Source of the DNA: Anaeromyxobacter terrae
Lineage (GTDB): Bacteria; Myxococcota; Myxococcia; Myxococcales; Anaeromyxobacteraceae
Assembly: GCF_022690685.1 (NCBI RefSeq)
Contig: NZ_JALCYY010000026.1
Span: 1 to 64,000 of the forward strand
Length of the DNA stretch: 64,000 bases
Direction of reading: 5' to 3'
Below the pieces are notes generated by a model that was not told the origin of the DNA, did not search any database, and was given only the letters and a program-made list of their open reading frames with translations. The number at the start of each line of letters is the position of its first letter. Position 1 is the first letter of the stretch. The position numbers and the translations under genes were made by a program. Of the stretch, positions 26,827-35,294 are shown piece by piece.

Positions 26827-28169
26827 CGCCGGGCCTCCGAGGCGTCGGGCTCCTCGGGCCGCAGCCAGGGGCCGTGCGCGCGGTAAGCGAGCGCCTCCAG
26901 CACGAGCGCGTTCGTGTTGAGCGACAGCGCCCGGTTCACCGCGCCGTCCCGGTCGTAGCGCCCGGCGAAGAGCCCGCGCGCGTCCACGAGCTCCCGCGCC
27001 GCCGTGAGGAGGCGCTCCGGATAGCTTCCATCGAACAGCACGCCCCACCCCACCGCCGCCTTCGTCGAGAACCCGAGGTCCTGCGGGACGGGCGTGCCGT
27101 CGGGCGCGAACGCCGTCCAGCGCTCGTCCCCGTTCAGCACCGCCGAGTACGCGAACCACGGCGCGCGATCGAGCGCGTCCTCGGAGATCGCGGTGAGCTT
27201 CCCCGTCGTCGCGAAGCGCCGCTCCTGGACGCGCAGGAGCGCGCGCGCGATCGGGAGCGTCGTCGCGTCGAACCCGTGCTCGAGGGCGTCGAGGATCCAG
27301 GGCTCCGACAGCACCGCGGCGTGCGTGCCGCCGTACCGGCGCGGGTGGCGATCGTCGTGCGGGATCCGCTGCCCGAGGACGTCCGAGAACGCGAGGTGGG
27401 CGCGGTAGTCGATGGCGCGCGAGACCGGCACGCCCCACGGCAGGAGCGCCTTCGCCGCGTACTGCTCGTAGCCGAAGCGGCCTTCCTGGTACCTCTCGAC
27501 GGCGCCGTCGGCCCGCCGCTGCGCGCCGACCAGCGCGGCCCCGTCGCTGAGCTCGCCGAGCCGCCAGCGCGACACCGCGCGCCGCACGAGCGGCGTCAGC
27601 TCGGGGTGGCGCCAGGTCACGATCCACAGCGGGACGAGGACGCGGGCGACGTCGAGGGCCGACCAGCCGATGCCGTTCGGCGCCAGCCGGTTGTCGTACC
27701 CGACCATCTCGAGCGTGCGCGTGTCATACGCCTTGTTCGGCAGCTTGCGGTCGAAGAGCGGGATCGCGCGGAGCGACTTCAGGGCGCGGCGCAGGCGAAG
27801 CCCCGCCGCGTCGCTCGAGATGACGCCGAGGTCCTCCGCGGCGAGGATCGCCATGAGCTGAGACCCGGTGTCCCACATCGTGGTCGAGGGGTAGCCCTCG
27901 ACCGAGCCGGCGAGGCCGGTCGCCGCGTCGGTGTTCCGCTCGAAGTAGCTCCAGGCGGCTCGCGCCATCCGCCGCTCGTCCGCGTCGAGCGGCGAGGGCC
28001 GCCGCAGCGACGGCTCGTCGCCGGTCGCGAGCGCGGCGAGCCCCGGAGCCGGCGACACCTCGGCCCGCGCGAGCTTCCCGGCGTAGTGCACCGTGAAGAT
28101 CGCGACCGCGAGCCCGACGAGGAACGCGAGGTGCGATCGCGCAGTTAGGAGTCCACCCCAGAAGCTCAC
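26823..28169 (-). CDS. Membrane-anchored DUF3131 protein
   Basis: Product of 448 residues with an N-terminal membrane anchor (about 10-28) and one DUF3131 domain (about 60-440) showing AWSYFERNT, NKAYDTRT, GRFGYEQYAA and LNTNALVLEA. It lacks the linker and barrel of its downstream paralogue. GTG start overlapping the synthase stop by four bases. The paired anchored and secreted DUF3131 proteins probably face the periplasm, on the path of the polymer made by the GT2 synthase. Whether they cut, modify or merely bind glycan is not known from sequence. Confidence 0.82.
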   Translation of the reverse strand: MSFWGGLLTARSHLAFLVGLAVAIFTVHYAGKLARAEVSPAPGLAALATGDEPSLRRPSPLDADERRMARAAWSYFERNTDAATGLAGSVEGYPSTTMWDTGSQLMAILAAEDLGVISSDAAGLRLRRALKSLRAIPLFDRKLPNKAYDTRTLEMVGYDNRLAPNGIGWSALDVARVLVPLWIVTWRHPELTPLVRRAVSRWRLGELSDGAALVGAQRRADGAVERYQEGRFGYEQYAAKALLPWGVPVSRAIDYRAHLAFSDVLGQRIPHDDRHPRRYGGTHAAVLSEPWILDALEHGFDATTLPIARALLRVQERRFATTGKLTAISEDALDRAPWFAYSAVLNGDERWTAFAPDGTPVPQDLGFSTKAAVGWGVLFDGSYPERLLTAARELVDARGLFAGRYDRDGAVNRALSLNTNALVLEALAYRAHGPWLRPEEPDASEARR

Positions 28170-29998
28170 GCCGTGACCTCCTTCGGCCGCCTCGGCATGA
28201 GCCCAGCCCCGATGAACGGGGCGAGGCAGGCGGCGTTGTGCAGGCTCCAGAACAGGTTCGCGAGGTACGCGGCCGCCTCCCCGGGCGTAGCCAGCGGCCG
28301 CGCGACGAGCGCGCCCCGGTAGACGAGCCCGACCGCGATCGCGCCGAGCAGCACGAGGTGCGGCACGACGAGCCCGACCGGGCGCCGCGACGAGGCGATC
28401 TTGGGCGTGACGGGGAACCGCAGCGGGCGCCGGGCGATCACGTGGGCGAGCGCGCGGAGGTTCAGCCAGAACGAGGCCAGGTGGTACTGCTCGCCGCGCC
28501 AGGTCGGTACGCCCCACGTGCCGACCATCAGGGCGAGGCGGCTGGCGAGGAGGAACGGCACGATGCGGACGGCGAACTCGCCGTCGTACGCCCGCACCGG
28601 CGTCACCCCCGCGAAGAAGAACGCGAGCGGCGCGAGCATGAGCGGCAGCACCCACAGCGGCGCGAGGTACGCGTACATCGTCGCGCCGTACATCACCTTC
28701 TGCCAGGCCGTGAGGCGGGGCAGGCGCAGCGGGTTGTCGTGCAGCGCGATGTCGAGCGTGCCGCTCGCGTACTTGAAGCGCTGGATGCTCCAGGCGAGCA
28801 GGTCCTGGGGCGAGAGCATGCGGGTGAGGACGCGCGGGTGGTACACGGAGCGCCAGCGCCGCGGCGCCGCGTGGAGCCGGATGCTCGTGTAGATGTCCTC
28901 CGACACGTGGAACTCGTACGGCGTGAGCTCGATGCGCCGTGCCGCCTGCGACGCGAGCGCGGTGGCGAGCGTCGCGCGGCGCGCGCGGTCGGGGACCCGC
29001 GCCGTGATCGGACGGATGGCCGCCGCCACCGCGGCGCCGAACTCCGTCAGGGCCCCCTCCATCACCGCCTCGCGCCGGTGCACGCTGCCCGCGCCGCAGC
29101 AGAACGCGGCGTTGCACCAGTTCCGGCACCGCTGGACCACGTGGTAGAAGGCGCGCGGATCCGACCCGAGCCGGTCTGCCCCGACGGCGACCGGCCCGAT
29201 CGCCGCCTCGACGGCGCGGCCGAGGAGGCGCCCCGCGCGCCCGAGCCGGGCCCGGCGCGCGAGCCAGTCCGGGAGCCGCACGCCGGCATCGAGGTCGTAG
29301 AAGGACTGGGGCGTCTGGACCCACGCGACGCGCGGATCGCGGAAGTACCCGAGCGTCTCCTCGAGCAGGGCGGGCAGCGGCCGCGTGTCCGCGTCGCAGA
29401 TGACGACGAGGTCGCCGTCGCTGTGCTCGAGCCCGTTGCGGAGGTTGCCCGCCTTGTACCCCTCGTTCGTCGCCCGGGAGAGGTACCCCACCCCCTCTTC
29501 CCCGGCCATCCGCCGCATCTCGGGGCGCCGACCGTCGTCGAGGACGTACACACGCACCGTCAACGGGTGCGGATAGGTGAGCTGCTTCGCGTCGCGCACT
29601 GAGAGGCGCACGAGCCCGACGGGCTCGTCGTAGGTCGTGATCATCACGTCGACCTTGATCGGCCGGTCGTGCGGGAGCGGATCGTCGCGGATCTCGTTCA
29701 CCGTTCGTGGAGCCGGCCGAGCGACGGGATCCTCGGCCCGCCAGATCGACAGGAAGAAGACGACCGCCCCCAGGTACGCGAGCGTCTCCGCCGCGGCGAT
29801 GACGACCGCGAACCCGAGCGCGTCCGGGTTGAGCGACGCGGTCCAGCGCCAGGCGAGGTACCAGCCGCCCAGCACGGTCGCGAGGACCGCGAGCACCTGG
29901 AAGGCGAAGTTGCGCACCCCGTCGCCGCGTGCCCGCACGCGCGGCGGGGCGGTCTCGGTCTCGATCCGCGGCACGTACGATGCGTCCAAGGCGATCAC
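28166..29998 (-). CDS. Cellulose-synthase-like GT2 membrane glycosyltransferase
   Basis: Product of 610 residues. Two N-terminal helices (about 30-50 and 58-82), a cytoplasmic GT2 domain with VDVMITTYDEP, CDADTR (metal-binding DxD), SEDIYT (acceptor ED) and QRFKYASG, a variant of the QxxRW motif, then several C-terminal helices forming a channel. This is the layout of processive synthases of the BcsA family, which make and extrude a beta-glycan. No PilZ (cyclic-di-GMP) domain is present, so control must differ from BcsA. GTG start overlaps the STAS gene stop. First enzyme of a five-gene translationally coupled operon. Confidence 0.88.
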   Translation of the reverse strand: MIALDASYVPRIETETAPPRVRARGDGVRNFAFQVLAVLATVLGGWYLAWRWTASLNPDALGFAVVIAAAETLAYLGAVVFFLSIWRAEDPVARPAPRTVNEIRDDPLPHDRPIKVDVMITTYDEPVGLVRLSVRDAKQLTYPHPLTVRVYVLDDGRRPEMRRMAGEEGVGYLSRATNEGYKAGNLRNGLEHSDGDLVVICDADTRPLPALLEETLGYFRDPRVAWVQTPQSFYDLDAGVRLPDWLARRARLGRAGRLLGRAVEAAIGPVAVGADRLGSDPRAFYHVVQRCRNWCNAAFCCGAGSVHRREAVMEGALTEFGAAVAAAIRPITARVPDRARRATLATALASQAARRIELTPYEFHVSEDIYTSIRLHAAPRRWRSVYHPRVLTRMLSPQDLLAWSIQRFKYASGTLDIALHDNPLRLPRLTAWQKVMYGATMYAYLAPLWVLPLMLAPLAFFFAGVTPVRAYDGEFAVRIVPFLLASRLALMVGTWGVPTWRGEQYHLASFWLNLRALAHVIARRPLRFPVTPKIASSRRPVGLVVPHLVLLGAIAVGLVYRGALVARPLATPGEAAAYLANLFWSLHNAACLAPFIGAGLMPRRPKEVTA

Positions 29999-30324
29999 TC
30001 CCCGACGGCGGCTGACATGTCGTCGAACTGAGGGAAGAGCTCGTCCAGCCGCGTCCGCGCGAGGAGCGCGCGGACGGACGGCGAGGCGTGGGCGAGGCGC
30101 AGCTCGGCGCCTGCGTCCATCGCCTTCAGGATCGAGATGAGCGCCGCGAGCGCCGAGCCGTCCATGGACGCGACGTGCTCGAGCGACACGACGACGCGCC
30201 GCCGCCCCCGCGCCTGCTCGGCGACGCGCGCCCGCAGCTCCACGGCGCACTCGGCGTCGAGCCGCGGGGCGAGCGGCGTGACGACGAGCGATCCGTTCCT
30301 GTGCGCGAAGCGGAGATGGAGCAT
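29995..30324 (-). CDS. STAS-domain anti-anti-sigma-like protein
   Basis: Product of 109 residues, a single STAS domain. The phosphorylatable serine region is ASMDGSALAALIS (about residues 60-72). This matches SpoIIAA/RsbV-type proteins that switch partners with an anti-sigma kinase, and MlaB-like proteins. Start at ATG 30324. It is the first gene of the polysaccharide operon and overlaps the synthase by four bases, so its product is made in step with the synthase. A control role over polymer synthesis through partner switching is inferred. No kinase or phosphatase is nearby. Confidence 0.85.
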   Translation of the reverse strand: MLHLRFAHRNGSLVVTPLAPRLDAECAVELRARVAEQARGRRRVVVSLEHVASMDGSALAALISILKAMDAGAELRLAHASPSVRALLARTRLDELFPQFDDMSAAVGE

Positions 30325-30694
30325 GGGCGAGGACCCGGCCGGCCACAGCCGCACCGCATCCGCTCTGCAAACTGGAACGTCGCCCGGACGACGCAAGGGT
30401 TGACCGTTTCATCCGACCCTTGCCGGGAAGGCGTGCCGGGAGGCGCAGGCAGGGGGCTCGCGGAGGCGTCGGATCGCCGCCTCGCCCGTGGAGCGAGCGC
30501 GACCGCAACCCCGCGTCTTCACGCCGCCAGGGCCTTCAGCAAAGGCCGCTCGCTCCCGTCATCGATGGGCCGCTCAGCGAGCGCGCGCCCGCCACGCCTG
30601 CCGGTTCGCGAGCGAGGCAGCTCGCGCCGATCCGCTCGGCTCGTGGAGGGGCGCCTGCCTGGGCGCCAGGGGGGGCAGGCGCTCGTTGCGGAAA
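30325..30694. other. Gap upstream of the polysaccharide operon
   Basis: 370 bases without a credible gene. They hold the promoter of the leftward STAS-led operon, the inverted repeat listed below, and the 3' flank of the small membrane protein gene to the right. Confidence 0.5.
30393..30423. promoter_or_regulatory. Candidate operator: 8-bp inverted repeat before the STAS-led operon
   Basis: GCAAGGGT (30393-30400) and ACCCTTGC (30416-30423) are perfect inverted copies with a 15-base spacer, about one extra DNA turn centre to centre. The repeat lies 69-99 bp upstream of the STAS start, the usual place for a regulator site. The region between is AT-richer than its surroundings. It is not linked to any known regulator. 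Confidence 0.38.
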
Positions 30695-30985
30695 TCAGCG
30701 CTTCGGCTTCCCGGCATCCCCCGAGTCGCGCCGGTCCGATTCCCGCCAGATCCGCCGCAGACGGATCACCGAGAGCGCGACCGCACCGAGCGCCGCGACG
30801 CTCGCCGCCGCGGCCGAGATCCACGGCGCGCCGAGCGCCGGGAACGACGCAGCGAGGATCCGCGGCACGAGCCCCACCGCGATCACCGCGAGGAGACCCA
30901 GACCGCCGATCTGGAGGAGCCCCAGCGTCGCCAGGGCCCTGCGTCGCTCGGTCTCCTCCTGCTGATGGTCGTCCGGTTCGCGCAT
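30695..30985 (-). CDS. Small two-span membrane protein
   Basis: Product of 96 residues: a charged N-terminus (MREPDDHQQEET), two hydrophobic segments (about 22-45 and 52-74) and an Arg/Lys-rich C-terminal tail. GAGCAGGAG is upstream of the ATG. No family recognised. It stands alone between the polysaccharide operon and the oxidoreductase gene, all on the same strand. Confidence 0.68.
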   Translation of the reverse strand: MREPDDHQQEETERRRALATLGLLQIGGLGLLAVIAVGLVPRILAASFPALGAPWISAAAASVAALGAVALSVIRLRRIWRESDRRDSGDAGKPKR

Positions 30986-31127
30986 GGTCTCCTGCTCGGC
31001 TCGACCCTACCGCACGTACCGGTAACCCTGCGCCGCACTGCCCCGAAAGTCACGTCGCTGACGCAGTGCGAAGCCGGGGTCCCGGTGCCGGCATCCACCG
31101 AGGCGCGACGCGTGCACGGCGTCCACG

Positions 31128-31790
31128 TCACCCGGCCTTGGCCGACACGACCTTGAAGTTGAAGGCACCGCTCCCGGAGACCCCGTAGATCCGGAGCCAG
31201 AGCGGCAGGATCGACTCGGTGCCACGGGCAGTGGACAGATCGCCGAGGTCAAGGATCTCCTCCTCCCTCCAGCCGAACGATCGCAAGAGGCCCTTCACGA
31301 CCTTCTTCGCCTCGGCATCGTTCCCGGAGAGGTAGGTGTGGTGCGAGTCCGGGAGCATCCGCGGGTTCACCATGACGCCGCACCACATGGTGTTCAGCGC
31401 CTTCACCACGCGTGCACCGGGGAAGGCCCGCTGAATGGCCTCGGCGAGCGAGTCGGTGTTGCCGATGGCCAGGATCGGCGGCCCCCCCTTCGAGGCGTCC
31501 AGCGCGTTCGCCACGTCCACCAGCACCTTGCCGGCGAGGTTCGCCTCCCCCGCTGCGCGCAGCGCATCGAGGCTCGCCACCCCGAGGGTGCAGTTGAGCA
31601 CCACCTCGCCGAACGCCGCTGCGTCGGCGAAGGTGCCGCTGCTCGCCCGCGCGCCGGCTTCCCTGGCCCAGGCCTGCCCCTTCTCGTTGGCCGCCGTGCG
31701 CGAGCCGAGCCTCACCTCGTGCCCCAGCTCCACCAGCTTGGTGCCGAGGGTCCTGCCCACATCGCCCGTTCCCAGGATGCCCATCCTCAT
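31128..31790 (-). CDS. NADP/F420-dependent oxidoreductase-like protein
   Basis: Product of 220 residues of the NADP-oxidoreductase/coenzyme-F420-dependent family (F420_oxidored). The Rossmann motif GILGTGDVG stands at residues 4-12, with LGSRTAANEK following the second strand, where basic residues favour NADP. The middle KALNTMWCGVM and DSHHTYLSGND segments are typical of the family. GGAGGGAGGAAGG precedes the ATG. Such proteins are often annotated NADPH-dependent F420 reductase, but the real substrate in organisms of this kind is uncertain. No partner gene is adjacent. Confidence 0.85.
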   Translation of the reverse strand: MRMGILGTGDVGRTLGTKLVELGHEVRLGSRTAANEKGQAWAREAGARASSGTFADAAAFGEVVLNCTLGVASLDALRAAGEANLAGKVLVDVANALDASKGGPPILAIGNTDSLAEAIQRAFPGARVVKALNTMWCGVMVNPRMLPDSHHTYLSGNDAEAKKVVKGLLRSFGWREEEILDLGDLSTARGTESILPLWLRIYGVSGSGAFNFKVVSAKAG

Positions 31791-32203
31791 CGCCCTTCCT
31801 CCCTCCGATCGCCGGCCGATGGGCCGGGGTCACCGGTGAACGTAGGGGCCGGGCACGGGCGCTTCTACGCGGAGGCGACCCCGGCTCCGAGATCACGACG
31901 AGATCGCAGCCGAATCGCGACGCGTCGGGCCAGACGGTGCGCCGGTTCCGCGAGGGCAACCTCGAGGCGCGCGCCCGGGTCGACGGCAAGGACGAGATCG
32001 CCGCGCTCGCACAGTCCTCTCGCGGAGCGACAGGCAGCACGAGTTCGGTCCGGTCGTGGGGATTTCCTACCTTTACTGGCGACGGCTCGCCGGCGTGCGC
32101 GGTATGAAGCGCTGATGAGGCCAGCGGCCGAGGACAGGATCTCTGCACCTGCCCGTCGCCGCCGCGGCGGACGCCGCTCGGAGCAGCACGCGAGGTCGAC
32201 CCC
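31791..32203. other. Gap with a degraded kinase relic
   Basis: 413 bases between the oxidoreductase and the ABC permease. It contains a HAMP-domain relic (listed separately) on the plus strand and presumably the promoters for both divergent units. No other gene seen. Confidence 0.5.
31937..32020 (+). pseudogene. HAMP-domain fragment of a lost sensor kinase
   Basis: One frame reads VRRFREGNLEARARV followed by DGKDEIAALAQS, an unmistakable second half of a HAMP linker as found between membrane helix and kinase in sensor histidine kinases or chemoreceptors. Sequence before and after it has no membrane helix or kinase box and no proper start. It is therefore the scar of a larger gene. The neighbouring genes look intact, so the deletion is confined to this gap. 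Confidence 0.52.
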
Positions 32204-33946
32204 GTGATCCGCCGCGTCACCCAGATCTTCGGCGAGGCCGTCGCGTTCCTCGACCGCTCGCGGAAGCTCGGATGGACCGATCTGGCGCTCGCGGCCGGGC
32301 TGGGCGGGACCATCTACGGGCTCATCCGCCTCGCCCAGGAATGGACCGGGGCGTTACGGCCCACGGTCAACATCGACCTCTCCATCGGCGCGCTCCCCGG
32401 CTACGCGCTCCTCTCGCTCTCGCGCGGGTTGGCCGCCTACGCGCTCTCGCTCCTCTTCACGCTCGCGTACGGCTACTGGGCGGCCCGGGATCGCGTCGCC
32501 GAGCGCGTGCTCATCCCCACGCTCGACATCCTCCAGAGCATCCCCGTGCTCGGGTTCATGCCCGGGCTCGTCCTCGGCCTCGTCGCGGCGTTCCCCCGCA
32601 GCAACGTGGGGCTCGAGCTCGCCTCGGTGATCATGATCTTCACCGGCCAGGCGTGGAACATGACCTTCAGCTTCTATCACTCGCTGAAGTCCATCCCGCG
32701 GGACCTCACCGAGGTGGCGACGCTCAACCGCTTCCACTGGTGGCAGCGCTTCCGCTGGGTCGAGCTGCCGTTCAGCGCCATCGGGCTCGTGTGGAACAGC
32801 ATGATGAGCATGGCGGGGGGATGGTTCTTCCTCATGGTGAGCGAGGCGTTCGTCCTCGGAGACAAGGACTTCCGCCTCCCGGGACTCGGCTCGTACATGA
32901 GCGTCGCCGTCGCCGCGGGCGACGGCCGCGCGACGCTCGCGGCGGTGGTCGCGATGGCGCTCATGATCGTCGCGCTCGATCAGCTCCTCTGGCGCCCGAT
33001 CGTGGTCTGGGCGCAGAAGTTCCGGGTCGAGGAGAGCGGCCAGACCGAGCCCATGGAGTCCTGGTTCCTCGATTTCCTGAAGCGCTCTCAGGTGCTGCCC
33101 TGGGTCGGGCGGCTGATGCGCCGTGCCGTGAGCGCCGTCGCCCCGGCGCGACCGGCGACGCGCCCGGAGCGGACCCCTGCCCGCCGGCCGCGCGCTTTCG
33201 CGGGGGCGCTCTCGCTCGCGCTCTTCACGCTCCTCCTGGCGCTCCTCGCGTGGGGCGCGTTCGGGCTCCTCGGCCTCCTGCGGCAGGTTCCTCTCGGCGC
33301 GTGGGGAAGCGTCGGACTGGCTGCGACGCTCACGCTATGCCGCGTGCTGCTCGCGACGGCGATCGGAACGCTCTGGACGCTCCCGGCCGGACTCGCCATC
33401 GGGCTCTCACCTCGCCTCTCGCGGGTCCTGCAGCCCGTCGTGCAGGTCGTCGCGTCGTTCCCGGCCCCGATGTTGTTTCCGGCCGTGGTCGCGATGCTCA
33501 CCGCCGCCGGGGTCGGGCTCGGCTTCGGCAGCATCCTCCTCATGCTGCTCGGCACGCAGTGGTACATCCTGTTCAACGTCATCGCGGGCGCGACGGCGAT
33601 CCCGGCAGACCTTCGTGAAGCCGCGCGCATCTACCGGGTCGGCACGCTCCAGCGCTTCCGCGAGCTCTACCTCCCTGCCGTCTTCCCGTACCTCGTCACC
33701 GGCTGGGTGACGGCCGCGGGCGGCGCCTGGAACGCCAGCATCGTCTCCGAGTACATGAGCTTTCGCGGCCAGGTGCTCTCCACGACCGGGCTCGGCGCCC
33801 GCATCAGCATGGCCGCGGCGGGCGGTGAGTTCACCGTGCTCGCGGCCGCGATCACCTTCATGGCGGCGATGGTCGCGCTCTTCAACCGCCTCGTCTGGCG
33901 GCGCCTGCACGGCATCGCTGAAGAGCGCTTCTCGCTGACCCGGTAG
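32204..33946 (+). CDS. Double-domain NitT/TauT-type ABC permease
   Basis: Product of 580 residues formed by two fused permease halves, each with about five or six helices (about residues 25-275 and 330-575). Each half carries the EAA-type coupling loop (IPRDLTEVATLNRFHWWQRF in the first, IPADLREAARIYRVGT in the second). This is the BPD_transp_1 fold of nitrate/sulfonate/taurine-type importers. GTG start with GAGGT upstream. The ATPase follows 12 bp later. No substrate-binding protein is near, so the ligand is unknown and the binding protein must be elsewhere or absent. Confidence 0.92.
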   Translation: MIRRVTQIFGEAVAFLDRSRKLGWTDLALAAGLGGTIYGLIRLAQEWTGALRPTVNIDLSIGALPGYALLSLSRGLAAYALSLLFTLAYGYWAARDRVAERVLIPTLDILQSIPVLGFMPGLVLGLVAAFPRSNVGLELASVIMIFTGQAWNMTFSFYHSLKSIPRDLTEVATLNRFHWWQRFRWVELPFSAIGLVWNSMMSMAGGWFFLMVSEAFVLGDKDFRLPGLGSYMSVAVAAGDGRATLAAVVAMALMIVALDQLLWRPIVVWAQKFRVEESGQTEPMESWFLDFLKRSQVLPWVGRLMRRAVSAVAPARPATRPERTPARRPRAFAGALSLALFTLLLALLAWGAFGLLGLLRQVPLGAWGSVGLAATLTLCRVLLATAIGTLWTLPAGLAIGLSPRLSRVLQPVVQVVASFPAPMLFPAVVAMLTAAGVGLGFGSILLMLLGTQWYILFNVIAGATAIPADLREAARIYRVGTLQRFRELYLPAVFPYLVTGWVTAAGGAWNASIVSEYMSFRGQVLSTTGLGARISMAAAGGEFTVLAAAITFMAAMVALFNRLVWRRLHGIAEERFSLTR

Positions 33947-33958
33947 CGAGGTCCCCCG

Positions 33959-35269
33959 ATGTCCCAGGCCACGGCGCTGGCGATGACCGAGCGCGAGTTC
34001 CTGTGCGAGCTCCGCCACGTCGACAAGGAGTTCCCCCAGGGGAAGGGCGCGCCCCTCCGCGTGCTCCAGGACATCTCGCTCGCCATCCGGCCGGACGAGG
34101 TGGTGGCGCTCCTCGGGCCCTCCGGATGCGGGAAGTCAACGATCCTGCGCATCCTCGCCGGGCTGACCGCTCCCACGCGGGGAGAGGTGCTGTACCACGC
34201 GGCGCCGCTCGCGGGGCTCAACCCCGGCCTCGGCTTCGTCTTCCAGAGCTTCGCGCTCTATCCGTGGATGACGGTCAGCCAGAACGTCGAGGCCGTCCTG
34301 CGGGCGAAGGGGCTCTCGCGCGAGGAGGCCTCATCCCGGGCGAGCGGGGCGATCCGCACCGTCGGCCTCGCGGGCTTCGAGGAGGCGTATCCACGGGAGC
34401 TCTCGGGCGGGATGAAGCAGCGGGTGGGCATGGCCCGGGCCTTCTCGCTCGATCCCGAGATGCTCTTCATGGACGAGCCCTTCAGCCAGGTGGACGCGCT
34501 CACGGCGGAGAGCCTACGGGCCGAGGTGCTCGACATCTGGGCCGCGAAGGACAAGAACCCCTCCTCGATCGTGATGGTCAGCCACGACATCAAGGAGGTC
34601 GTCTACATGGCCGACCGGATCGTGGTGCTCGACGCGAACCCGGGGCGGGTCCGCACCGTGGTCGAGAACGCGCTCCCGCGGCCACGCGACTATCGCTCGC
34701 CGGAGCTCCTGCAGCTCGTGGATCGCCTGCACGACATCATCACGGGAATGGAGATGCCGGACGTTCCGGCTGGCCGGGCGCCCTCCGCCGCGTTCGAGCC
34801 CATCCCCCAGGTCGGCGCAGGCGAGATCCTCGGCCTTCTCGAGTACCTGGACGCGCGCGGTGGTCAGGAGGACGTCTTCCGGATCACGTCCGACACCGAC
34901 CGCGAGTTCGGCAAGCTCATCGCGGTGGTCAACGCCGCCGAGGTGCTCGACCTCGTGGACACCCCGAAGCGCATGGTCGTGCTCTCTCCCGAAGGGGCGC
35001 AGCTCGTGAAGGCGAGCCCGGAGGATCGGAAGGCGCTCTGGCGAGAGCACATCCTCCGGCTTCGCCTCTTCCAGGTGGTCATGGACGCCCTCGCGCGCTC
35101 GGAGGAGCACCGGGTCGATCGCGACTTCGTCCTCGAGCTCATCGCGGTCCATATGCCGAACGAGGACTACGAGCGGACGTTCGAGACGATCCTGGACTGG
35201 TCGCGGTTCGCGGACCTCTGGACCTACGACGAGGAGTCCGAGACGATCGCGCTGCGACACGGCTCGTGA
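33959..35269 (+). CDS. NitT/TauT-type ABC ATPase with C-terminal AAA-associated domain
   Basis: Product of 436 residues. The N-terminal ABC domain (about 15-250) has Walker A GPSGCGKS, signature LSGGMKQR, Walker B LFMDEPFSQVD and switch SHD. The last about 150 residues form the AAA-associated C-terminal domain (DFVLELIAVHMPNEDYERTFET...), a winged-helix-like part found on some nitrate-type ATPases, thought to be regulatory. It works with the fused permease upstream. The extra tail makes it about 180 residues longer than a plain ATPase of this class. Confidence 0.93.
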   Translation: MSQATALAMTEREFLCELRHVDKEFPQGKGAPLRVLQDISLAIRPDEVVALLGPSGCGKSTILRILAGLTAPTRGEVLYHAAPLAGLNPGLGFVFQSFALYPWMTVSQNVEAVLRAKGLSREEASSRASGAIRTVGLAGFEEAYPRELSGGMKQRVGMARAFSLDPEMLFMDEPFSQVDALTAESLRAEVLDIWAAKDKNPSSIVMVSHDIKEVVYMADRIVVLDANPGRVRTVVENALPRPRDYRSPELLQLVDRLHDIITGMEMPDVPAGRAPSAAFEPIPQVGAGEILGLLEYLDARGGQEDVFRITSDTDREFGKLIAVVNAAEVLDLVDTPKRMVVLSPEGAQLVKASPEDRKALWREHILRLRLFQVVMDALARSEEHRVDRDFVLELIAVHMPNEDYERTFETILDWSRFADLWTYDEESETIALRHGS

Positions 35270-35294
35270 GGAGGACCTCCTTGCAGGCCGCGCC

